DNA of 64,000 bases from Branchiostoma lanceolatum. Its lineage: Eukaryota; Chordata; Leptocardii; Amphioxiformes; Branchiostomatidae. Of this stretch, positions 1 to 10,500 are shown piece after piece. The stretch covers positions 7,113,734 to 7,177,733 of the forward strand of contig NC_089738.1 of the NCBI RefSeq assembly GCF_035083965.1. Reading direction: 5' to 3'. Position 1 is the first letter of the stretch, and every line of letters starts with the position of its first letter. Both the position numbers and the translations under genes were made by a program. The notes under the pieces were generated by a model. That model saw only the letters and a program-made list of their open reading frames with translations, ran no database searches and had not been told where the DNA came from.

Positions 1-30
1 TAGGACAGGGCCTGGTAGAGGCTATAAATT
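1..30. repeat. Right end of a truncated MITE
   Basis: The first bases match the right terminus of the elements at 1918-2115 and 2561-2761 (GGCCTGGTAGAGGCTA and similar), so a third copy is cut by the window edge. Confidence 0.6.
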
Positions 31-1602
31 TGCCCCGTCAAAATGCAAGGAAAACTGTCTAGATTTCACACTTTTCTGGGAAGGGTGCCCACAAACCCCT
101 ACTTTGCAACCTTAAGTGCTTGCTGTGATGCTTTCATTGTACCAATTTGTCTTCTGCACCTAATCAGCTACTCTGTAAAAAGTTATGGTGACTATCTGAG
201 TTGTGTTGTCTCAGGCATAGCCTCCTTTGCAAACTTTCTAGATGTTACTGGCATTTATTTTCAGGAGAGTGCAGGCGGCATTTCTCCTTCAAAAGAATCT
301 GGCCCCAGTGTGTTAAAAATCAGGAATCAGTGCTCTCCCCCACTCCAAATTTAATGCCAGCACCACCCAGAAAGCCGTTAAATCTCATACTCTCCAAGCA
401 GAGGTCCAGCTCCGGCTGGTGTTTAATGTGTTTTGGAGAGTTTTGGGCGGGCTTTATATTTCATTCGTTTTCCTGATGTCGCCCAGTCAAAATAGAAAAC
501 GTGACAAAAACACCAGGTATACATATCAAAAACCATCCGAAGCCAAACCTACGCATGTATTCTTGGAGAGTAGCTATCTTAGATCCTAGTCTTGCCTGGT
601 CTTCCCATCTGGGAGGAACCCCTGCTGAAATCATTATTGACACAAGACAGTAAAGAGAGAGTAGAGCTGCCATCCAAACAGACATCCAGCAAACTATTTG
701 CAATGTTTTTATGCAATTGTGAGTTAATAGTGCCAATGATGATGATGAGTTAAGTGCCAATGACTTAAAAAAAACTAGTTCTATAATGTATATGTAGCAA
801 GGAATATACTGTACATGAAAAGAATGGGCTCTTTCCTAGGGGTAGGAAGATACATGTATGATCAGCTTGGATGACTAATTAGTTACAGGACTTCCTCCCC
901 TGGGCATTCCCAGGCCAAGAGTTTCCTTGTTACCATCAGCCACCAGCTTGTGGAATCAAGGATCCTTCAATGGTGGAATCTAGGAGCTGGGGCAGGGCCA
1001 TTCAGGGAACTCTGCCTGGACTTTTCAGGATCATGACAGATCTGTACCAACTTACTACATGTACAAAAAAATGAATTGAGATAAGCAGTGATCTCAAAAG
1101 GTAAATTCGTATTGATGAGAAGGTTTGTTTTTTCAAGCATGATAAATTTATACCGTCTTGAGGAAGGCAGCACCTGTTGTGGACTGGTCTATTTTCTTCC
1201 GCTGTGCTCGTAGAGTAGAGTAGAGTAGAATTTTCGGTCAGGTAGGACTGTTCCAGTTTAGACCGCTCTTTGTGCATTAGCTCCTTCCAATGTCGATCTA
1301 GTTGAGATTTGAACTGGTTTTGCTGGAGACTCATATCACTCTCCAGGTAGAGAGTGCCAAATGTTTAAGGTCAAACAGTTATAATCAGTAATACAAATCC
1401 ACCAGACAATTTGGTGATCATCATGTGTTGGTGGCAAGAAGTTTTAAAATTAAGAAACGATCTACCCGTATGTGCTCTTGAACGTTTAGCAAGAGATAGA
1501 AATGAAAACAAAGGGGCAGAAGGATGTGCATTCACACCCTGTTTATTTAGAGACTTTACTGAATGAATGATTCTTCTTACACAGCTTTCAAAGCTTTTGG
1601 TA

Positions 1603-1665
1603 TAGCCTGGATGCCAGACCCCCAATCTCCAAAATATCTATTCCAGGGTCTGGCATTCAGGCTGA
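1603..1665. mobile_element. Very short MITE with TAGCCTGGATGCCAGACC ends
   Basis: Terminal inverted repeats TAGCCTGGATGCCAGACC on the left and GGTCTGGCATTCAGGCTGA on the right enclose only about 25 bp. The same left terminus begins the 292 bp element at 54890, so this is a minimal internally deleted relative. Confidence 0.5.
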
Positions 1666-1917
1666 GCCAGGCCTGGGCTGAGCTGAGTTTAGGCAGGGCC
1701 TCTTGATGGGCTGTTTATGATTAAAAACCCAGATCTACCACTCCATGCAAGAGGTACACAGATGGTCTCTTGAGACTAGACTCCCAAAGAGGAGATCTGA
1801 TCATGATAAGCCCAAGCCCAACAACACCAGAGAGAATAGACCACAGGCAGTGCCTGGGCATTGCTGACAACAGTACATCTGGGATCAATCAGCCACCAGT
1901 TTATAGACTTGAAAATA

Positions 1918-2115
1918 TAGCCTCTACCAGGCCCGTCCTATTGTTGGGAAAGTAGTAGAAATCTACCGAGGTACTCCGCAATACAGGGTAGTCCACTATA
2001 CAGTGAAGCTCAATCGATACTTGAGCTTCACTGTATAGCGGACTACCCTGTATAGCAGAGTACCTCGGCCGATTTCTATTTTCCCAATGATAGGACGGGG
2101 CCAGGTAGAGGCTAT
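1918..2115. mobile_element. Palindromic MITE (TAGCCTCTACC family)
   Basis: An almost fully self-complementary segment of about 195 bp. The left end reads TAGCCTCTACCAGGC and the right end GCCAGGTAGAGGCTA, and the centre folds around the TGAGCTTCACTGTATAG arms. Flanks share TTGAAAA, consistent with a decayed target-site duplication. No coding capacity. Confidence 0.75.
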
Positions 2116-2560
2116 TGAAAACTTTGTCCAGTACTGAAGAATAACCAAATTTGCCAGTCTGAGAAGTTGGGCAGAGAATTGGTTTTGCTAGCTAATAAGT
2201 TGACACAACTGTTGATAAATCCTTTGAAATGGTATTATATTTATATTCGACCAATTATATATCTACAATTCTTCTTTGGATCCACCGGTCTATAAAGTGT
2301 CTGAGTGTATATGATATAGTGTGCTCTGATGCTACAATCCTTTTTTGACCAAGGACTGTGATACAGTCCTAATGGTTGGATAAGGCAAACATTTAAGAAA
2401 ATACTGATTACTTGCATCACAGCAGGTGCCCTGTTTGCAACTGGGGACCTGATATACGATATACTGATAGGCCAAAGGTGAACATTGAAGGTGAACAACA
2501 CAGGTTTTAATCTTAAACTGAAATCTGACAGCTTTAAAGTAAAAGAAGAAGAGAAATCCT

Positions 2561-2761
2561 TAGCCTCTACCAGTACCAGGCTCCGTCCGATCGCAGGGAA
2601 AATAGTAGTAATCGGCCAAATAGAGTGAATAGTATGCCAGGGGTACAGTGAAGCTAAATAGGGGACTACCTTGTATAGCGGACTACCCCTGGCACTCTAT
2701 TTAATTAATTGGCCTATTTCAACTATTTTCCCAGCGATTGGATGGAGCCTGGTAGAGGCTA
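2561..2761. mobile_element. Palindromic MITE with perfect 9-bp TSD
   Basis: A 201 bp element with ends TAGCCTCTACCAG and GCCTGGTAGAGGCTA. It is flanked by a perfect 9 bp direct repeat AGAAATCCT at 2552-2560 and 2762-2770, which fixes the boundaries. Same family as 1918-2115 and as the outer ends of the 1.56 kb element at 29767. Non-autonomous. Confidence 0.88.
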
Positions 2762-2937
2762 AGAAATCCTGGTGATGGTGTTAGAATTGCATAGACCTGT
2801 GTCATCCCAGTTAGCTTACATGTACCTCAGTCTGCAAAACGGTCTGAGGAAAATTCATTACGCTTTATCATTAGCTACTTATCAATAGTGTAATGTGGCT
2901 TTGTTAAGACTCAAATATTTTTAGCCAAGCACGTTTT

Positions 2938-3075
2938 GGTTCCAGGGTCATCCCCACTCCTCTGAAGAAGCGTGTTGGGCTCTTTTACATGCAAAGTTTG
3001 ATGCCCAAAAGCTCCTTTACTACAACAAGGGTGCAGGCTTTATGTACCCCTCCAATGCAGTCTCCTTCGGAATGC
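2938..3075. repeat. Dispersed repeat, copy 1 (SINE-like)
   Basis: This segment and 26345-26555 share a collinear series of words (GGGTCA.CCCTACTC-type start, GTGTTGGG.TCTTTTACATG, then GGCTTTA.GT, then CCAATGCA.TC). It is a dispersed family of about 140-210 bp. Relation to a named family was not tested. Confidence 0.55.
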
Positions 3076-4285
3076 TGATATGATACACTGTACTAGCATA
3101 CTACACCATCTACTGTATGGCTCCCATAGTTGCTCCAATGTGGTTTAAAATCATTGATTTGTTGGCCTCCTTGCTGGCTAACACTAAATCTCTACTAGTA
3201 GTATAAGGGTACAGGTATATATAAAGGACCATTAGAGAGACGCATACATGCGTGCCATGTGGAAAGCAATATGTCAGACCCTACATCTCCTTGAAGATCA
3301 GCTGACACCAACCAAGCTGTCTCTGCATAACGATGGGCTTTCTTGACTTCTTTGTCAGACAGGAAAGCCATCTGGGAAGGTTTTGTGTGACCACAATGTA
3401 TTGTTCCTAGCTTCCCCCTTTCTTAAAGTTGGTATAGTCCTGGAGGCAAATGGTTTGTCTTCTCCCCAGGGAGTCCTGCTCTCAGCTTTTACTGAAACCT
3501 GAGTGAGTCAGAGTGTGAATCCCTGCATTTCATTCTCTGGGCTTACTCTGGCATAGGACCAGCTATAGCAGGCTGTGAACTGTTCTTAATGATGTGCTAA
3601 TTGGGAAGTTATCTCTGCAACAGTTGAAAGGAATTATTTGCCAGGAAATAGAAAGTTAGGTTCTATTGTAGTTGTAGTGGTACCGAAATGAAATGATGCA
3701 CAGAACTTTCTTGAAAGTTGGCACTGCATAAAACTGAGTGCAGAATGGTGTAAGTTATCTCAAGTTGGCCCTTCTATGACCACGAAAGAAATGAGACTAA
3801 TCATGAGGTCACCTTTTTTCCACCATGTTTACAGACAAGAAGAAAACTACTCTCTTCTTAACATCACACACAGAATAAATGGGACCATCTGTCTTTCAAT
3901 GTCTTAGAAAAGAAAGTCGAACCCAATATTAGTTAGAACTACATGTAAGTGTCAGTGGTTAAGACTAGAGTAGTCACATGTTATACTGTTCATCATTGTC
4001 TGTCTGTACTTTCCATGTTACATGTACTTGCAATTAAGCCTTTGGCCAGGAACTTTCTCTTTAGGCATCATCATAACAATATACCTATCAACCCCATCAT
4101 CTAGCCCAAACTCTAGGAACTAACAAGGACGACACTCGGGCTACCCATCATCTTCCTTGCATATCATAACCAACTAGCTTGAGTGTCATTTTGTTTTAGT
4201 TCCAGGCTCTACCCTTCACCAAGCAGTCTGAGATCACTGCCATTCAAGTGTCTGGAATAAATGTATCTGAGTGTCCAGATTCTGG

Positions 4286-4636
4286 CCTAGCATGCTGATT
4301 GGTCCCTTCAAAGCTCCATGGGGAAGCCTTGTCCTTGTCACTCAGCTTAACGACTTTCTCCACATGGTATCTCTGTAGGGACCACATCTTATTAGGGACC
4401 ACACTTCTCAGAAATGGCCGAAAGAAATGACCAAAAACATGGAGTTAATCAAATGTCATACATAGACAATGATATAGTTTTTCTTCAGATCTTTGTAAAA
4501 TCGTCATGATAACACTTTCTATATGCCAAAAAGCAGGTAGTACAGCCTTGTCGGTAAATAAGGTCTTTCTGGGATGGGTGATCCCTGCTGAGATAGCATA
4601 TGGAGCTCTGACAGAAGGGACCAATCAGCGTGCTAG
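4286..4636. mobile_element. MITE-like inverted repeat element
   Basis: The left end CTAGCATGCTGATTGGTCCC is mirrored at the right end by GGGACCAATCAGCGTGCTAG, and the inverted similarity continues inward (AGCTCCAT / TATGGAGCTC). About 350 bp, no coding capacity. Target duplication not evident. Confidence 0.6.
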
Positions 4637-5559
4637 AAAAGAATATGAATGAACCAGACAACTCGAAATGGGATTTCTCTCAACATCTCTCAGCCAAAAT
4701 GATGATGATGATCCCTGAGAAGATTGCACAGCAACAAAATTTTGGGTTCTCAGCACTCAGATTAAAGAACAAAATATTGAGGACCATGTTTAGGCCTTCA
4801 GAGCACTCAGTTTTATTCAAGCAGTTTTTTCTGCCTGTCCAATGTCCACAAATCAAGTAACTGGTGTGGCCAAAACACTAAAATGTTAGCTTTCCCTTTT
4901 TGGACTGTGTTTGTTTTGCTCAAGCAACCACGGCCCCTGGGGAGCCAGGCCTTAATGAATGTCATAGTCCTACAATCATAGGGTGGGGTAGGTAAATAGG
5001 TTACCCTCCCTTCCAATTAAAAAGCTATAAACAAATCATCTCTGTCAAATTTTGCTGGACACAACATACAGTAATGGCAGTATCACATGCAGTGCCGTGC
5101 ACTGACTAACATTTATGTGGCTCCAGATTTAGAACTAAAAAACTTTTAGAATGCCCGATCATTCATTTCATTATCAATGCTTACCCATACTTTATTTGAG
5201 TTTATGTTCCTGTGTTTAAAGCTGTTTTTTGCTACAGCTAATTTTAAAATAGCTATGATACATCCTTGCTGAGAAGTATATATTATGATATTACAATTAT
5301 ATTGCACCGCACAATCTTTTATTTATTTTTGAAGTTAATGCATTTTTCTAGTCATCGTCTAAAACTGTAACAAACAGAGTAACAGAGCAACGTTGTATTG
5401 TAACATTACACAGTCAAGTTCATTTTAATTCAGACTAGGGATTTTAAGGCTTCACGTTCAAATTTATGCAGCCCTACTGTACTAGAAGTTTGATTACATT
5501 GTATACTATTTTAGACAACGTCAACCACCCTAACATTACCACAGACTGACAGAAGTTAC

Positions 5560-5665
5560 CATGACTGTATCTGTATCTGTATAGCCAGTATAACCACCCT
5601 TCGGCGTAACACACCAGCTTCACAGGCACGTGGCGCGGAAGCAGCTGGTTATATTACACTGAATG
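5560..5665. repeat. Dispersed repeat shared with 38905-38985
   Basis: A segment containing CCAGTATAACCACCCTTC and GGCGTAACACACCAGCTT recurs with small changes at 38905-38985 inside ZRANB3 intron 2. It is a short dispersed repeat of unknown class. Confidence 0.45.
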
Positions 5666-6299
5666 GCCTGTCACACCAAACTTTTGAACATCTGACTGCA
5701 ATCGTTCTTTCAAGCTATGCAGTGAAGGTGTTCCTACAGCATCTGATGACAACGAGTTCCATTCTACTTTGGTTCTCAGGAAATACAAGTTTTTGAACAC
5801 ATCAATCCTTGGTTGATAACTCTGGTACTAAAAGGCATGGCTATTTCTTGTCCTTCCACTCCTTCATGAACAGAGTAAAGGAGTGGAATGACGACAGCTA
5901 ACTTCTGCCTCTTTTATCCTACCCTGGCTACTATCAAAAGCTACAACATCATGTGTGTTACTTCTGTCAACTTCTGCCATCTGCCACCATATAATGTCCA
6001 CTGGCAGAAGTTAACATGATGTCACCTAACTTCTGCCAACTTCTTCCACCTGCCAAAGATACGCCAAAAATAGTTACTCAAGCAAGTGGATAAAATTTTG
6101 AAACAGTCAGACGTTTCAGACAGCATCCACTGTCTTTCGTCAGTGTCTTTCCTCCGAATAGATATGTTAATGAGGTAAAGACAATTTCAGATTGTTCAAT
6201 AGAATAGCAAGTTAAGACAAGGTTGTATGCTAATGAATCATTTAGCTCATGTTGTTTTAGGAGCTAATGTCCCTAACCAAAACTAGGTACTCATCTACA

Positions 6300-6425
6300 C
6301 CTAAATGAAGTGAGTGAAGTCGTGTTAAGTGCCTTTTCCAAGGACACAGCATTGGGGCATATCAGTAGTTTCGAACTCGGGACCTGTCAGTTCTGGGCGT
6401 AACACCCCACACGGTGCCTACACTT
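6300..6425 (-). repeat. tRNA-like dispersed repeat (probable SINE)
   Basis: One of four related segments (also about 11495-11610, 15955-16075, 23105-23228). They share an AAGTGCCTTTTCC.AGG.CACA block followed about 30-40 bp later by a TTCGAAC.CGGG motif, which on the minus strand resembles a Pol III B box (GGTTCGANNCC). A tRNA-derived SINE is likely. It is too divergent to be called a functional tRNA. Confidence 0.5.
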
Positions 6426-6967
6426 CATTGCCAGTGGGCAGTTCATTCCATCCTGGTGTTCATTCCACTCCTTCAAGAAATGTGGAAGTCCCACAAACAC
6501 TTGTAAAAGAAAATGATGAAAATAGCCCTGTAGCCTGTGATACGATTCTAAGTAATGTTCCCTGTAGTGTCCGCGCTATCTAATTAAAGTCAGGTCGCTC
6601 TGTTTAAGCCCACAAAGTACGTTTGTTATCCAGGGCTTGGGGGGCAAACGAGGATAAATATTGCAATCAAGTTTGATATGAGGCTCCGATCAAAATCGTT
6701 GTTCCCGAGAACATGGATTTCCCCGCCAACTCTGTTGAACAACTACATAATGTTCGCTAAGTTCGCGCTATCTAAAGACAGGTCGCTCTGTTTAAGCCCA
6801 TAAAGAACTGTTCGACTTTAAAGCCATAGGTTGCAAGTGAAAGGAGCTAATCGGGATTGGTAGCTCCATTTTCCCATCAAAAGTACAAAACACAACAATA
6901 AAACCATTCTTATCAATTTTCATATCATACTAATCAATATTAAAGGAAGTTGAAACATAAATTTGAA

Positions 6968-7200
6968 GATCACATTAAAAAATCTGAAGATTGTTCGAAA
7001 CAATCTGAAGGTTCTTTGAAACACTCTGAAGGTTCTTTGAAACAATCTGAAGGTTCTTGGAAACAATCTGAAGGTTCTTGGAAACCAATCTCAAAACAAT
7101 CTGAAGATTCTTTCAAACAATCTGAAGGTTATCTCAAACAATCTGAAGATTGTCCATAAAATCTGAAGATTTTCGGGAAAAATCTGAAGATTTTTCGATT
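6968..7200 (+). repeat. 21-bp tandem minisatellite
   Basis: About eleven copies of a 21 bp unit of the form GAAGGTTCTTTGAAACAATCT, degenerating at both ends. Because 21 is a multiple of three, the array is open in one frame (a KQSEGSL-type heptad), but I see no exon context. Treated as non-coding. Confidence 0.8.
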
Positions 7201-7577
7201 TTCAACGACGCGTGACGACCCCCGCTGGGGGTCATTATGATCCATTAAGTGGCAAGGAAGTTGTTCACAAAATATCAACTCTGTAAGTATAAGCTGTCAG
7301 AGGCTACAAGCATTAGTCCAAAGTGCAATAGAAAGTCCAAAATCAATCTGGAGGGTGTTTCTAAGACTTCCCTTTTCAACTGTTAGCTCTCAAATAGGCC
7401 CCTCCGTTATCAAGTTAGTACTACTGTACTACAAAATGTGAATAGATCTTGGCAATTAGCATTTCACATTTAAATCTACTCGAGTCAATGCTGACAGTGG
7501 AATGTATTTCATATTGGCACAGGCAAACCAATGGCTTTCACTGTTGCAGCTGTAGAAGTTTTCGACATCACTCTCAT

Positions 7578-10500
7578 TCACAGCAGTCCCAGGGCTGCCT
7601 GCCTCATCAGGATCTCAATCTCTTCTATCTCATCCCGGACTTCTTGTTCCTTTTCCACTTTGGCCATCTGGAAAATAAAATGCCATTTATATTACGTAAT
7701 ATGTATGACTAGTTTCACAGTTGTTGCAAGAGCTAGCCTGGAGTCCAGCCTTATTAGCTTTCCGTTCGCTACCCAAGCTCGAGCGGAGCTTGGGTAGCGA
7801 ACGGAAAGCTAATAAGGCTGGACTCCAGGCTAGCAAGAGCAGGAATGGTATGCTCATACTGTATTAAAATTTCAACAGCTAACTCCAAAGATAGTGCTGC
7901 AAGCTCTTGAATGTCACTATGCCATGAAATGTGAGTGCCACAAACTTAAATGAACATAATTGGGCATGACGAAAGGACATGCATACAATTCATGTATTTT
8001 CCTCTCTTTCTTGAGCTGCATGAGTATATATTCAGATGTAACTGTTGCATAAAACCATATTACATAGCACCTTTGAACCATAGCACTGCAATGAAACAGC
8101 AACTTTTTATCATCAAAATAGGATAAGTGGAAAGACCAGTATAGGTACCCGTTGACATTTGTATGTACTGTACGGTACACATTCCAGTGAGAGTATTGCG
8201 ATACAGGGCACAGCTTCCCAGTGTACGTTGGATTGTTGGGGCCGCAAAAGGGGCAAAGGGAATTACCGTGCTGGGTGTACCATACTGTGCATATACAGAC
8301 CTATACCGGTCTTTCCAATTATTCATCAAAATATTGAAGTACAAAAAATATTTACTAGTACTCTACTCAAGTTGCTCTACTTTATTGAAATTGAGCACAA
8401 TACTAGGTACACTGTGGAGCAGGAGGCAACAGTGCTGATATTGTGCCCCACTTAAAAACACTGGTGGTAATCAGTGGGTGGTAATAATACTAATATCTAA
8501 GATTCAAGCTTTAACTTTTTAAAGAGAAGTAAAGATATAAGAAAGAAGAAACAGAAAGGCACACAGACCTGATTTGATTCCAGTTTCTCCCCACCAGCTT
8601 TCCTTTGCTTCAGTTTCTCGATCTGTTGTAACTTTTTCCTGAGGGACTTCAGCTGTTTGTCTATGGTGGCATCAGAGGTCACAGGCTTTTCTTCTACTTC
8701 AGCCTTCTTCTCTGCGTTCTTCGGTAGGTTTGTCTCCAGAGAGGAAAGTATCTGTGGGTCAAGTTCTGGCCTGAAAAAGTAGCAGAGATTCTTGTTATGT
8801 TTTTCTGTAAATAATGCAGAAATGTTTGCGATGGTTTTATGTACCGTAATTGTGGTTTTCGCGGTGACCGTTTCACCGCCAAAAATTTTTGTCCTATACA
8901 GTTGAAGCAGTATGTGACTATAGCACTGCCACGAACTTAAAACCATCGTGAACACTCCATTTTCCCCTTAGCGCAAAATATGAACCACGCAAACTTAAAA
9001 CACATTTACAGTACAGTACAGTACTGTATTTGATTACGCAGGCTTTGAAGCCATTGATTCTTAAGTTAGGTGGATTTACCAATCCTGTCCACATATAGTG
9101 CATTCTTTGCAATAAAAACGAGCCTATGTTTAAACAATCTCTTGCTGTCTGGGGCTATATGGGCTCCCTCTATCAAGAGGGCGTCAGTTACTCAGATGGG
9201 TCGCTGGGAGCCCAATATATTTAATGTAGAAATAGTTTTGTTGGTTTTTTTTTGCGGTGAACTTTCAGCGGGAACTTAAAACCACCTAGAAACTTTTTAA
9301 CAACCTATGACTGTAGCGCTACTATTGTTTAAAACGCAAACTTAAAACCACCGTGAACACTCCATTTTCTCCCTACCGCGAAATAAAAACCACACAAACT
9401 TAAATGCATTTACAGTATATATTTTCAGGCTTTGAAGGCTATAAAAGCAATATTAACTTGGGAGAAGAACACGACTACAATGTAACATCTCATCCTTAAC
9501 TTTATCAAAGAGATAAAAAAAACATCAAATAGTATCAAATTGGAAATGGAAAAGATTGCTATGATTCAATGAGAAATTAATGACACCAAAAAGTGATATT
9601 TCTATCAGAATCTATGTGTATACATATTTCTTACTTTACCCCAGCTGCATCATCCTGTAGAAGCCATATCTGTTGTCTGAGCTTAGAGGCCAGAGGGTGG
9701 TCCTGTTAAAGGAGGGATTCAAAAATTGAAGATATGTATAAATAGATTCGTCATATGATGATAACTACTAGTACTGCATAAAAAAAAGTTGGATCTTGCA
9801 TGTCTTGTATAATATGCATATCATAACACCTGTTACAAATGTTTGGGAAAGCAATAGACCCCTTTCCAAATACCGCGGCCATTTTGAATCCAGGGCGCGC
9901 GCACGTGATTCGAGCGCGGGAAAAGTCAACACCCGGTAAGACCAAGCCAGCGGTAAGGCGTCCCCAATAGAAACCAGCGTTGAGTCATCTTCGGCGGTGA
10001 GATGTTCTCCTTCTCGGTGAAATCCATCGATATATTTGCATGGCACAAGTAGATGATATTGTTGTGGACACTTGGACTAGATATCGGCCAGTGAAATTGT
10101 GAATTTCTGCTACTTTTCCACAGTTTCTGCCGGGATGTTGAACGCGCGCTACAGTGATAAAATGCTGATATGTTTACACCGCGTGCTTGTAATTTCCCTA
10201 ATAATGTTAGCTAAAGTCGAGAAAAACCCCACAAAACATACACTTTTCGGATCATTTTAGCTTCGTTTAGGTATGAATATAACTCTTGAGCCTTTTGGCT
10301 GTTGTGACAATGCCAACATAATCTTGAAATTACGTTAGTTTGAGGGAGGGGCGTGTTTTCTGTGCAGCGTTACATCGACTTCGCTCAGCAATATTTGACA
10401 TTTCCGCTGAATGCAATCCCACACAAAAAAAAAACGGGAAAATATAGGCCTAGGCTTGAGTTCAATGTCCTTAAATATGGCAGCATTCCGGCGGCTTTTT

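Larger units (their letters stand above)
1..7577. other. Gene-poor left flank, repeat-rich
   Basis: I see no convincing gene here. The interval holds MITE-like elements (window edge, 1603-1665, 1918-2115, 2561-2761, 4286-4636), tRNA-like and other dispersed repeats (2938-3075, 6300-6420), and a 21 bp tandem repeat (about 6970-7200). Stretches such as 3080-4280 and 4640-5570 show no recognisable structure beyond AT-rich non-coding sequence. Two open frames on the minus strand (461-760 and 1002-1334) are discussed under rejected items. Confidence 0.6.

Noticed and set aside
461-760. Minus-strand open frame with two hydrophobic stretches (for example CWMSVWMAALLSLYCLVSIM)
   Set aside because: The composition looks somewhat protein-like, but I find no supporting start, partner exon or recognisable family, and it overlaps dispersed repeat sequence. 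Could be an isolated exon of a gene outside the window.
1002-1334. Minus-strand frame starting MSLQQNQFKSQLDRHWKELM
   Set aside because: A short helical-looking start followed by a TACTC microsatellite translation and no splice context. Not supported.
6968-7200. CRISPR-like array
   Set aside because: Units are contiguous 21 bp tandem repeats without spacers, in a eukaryotic context.
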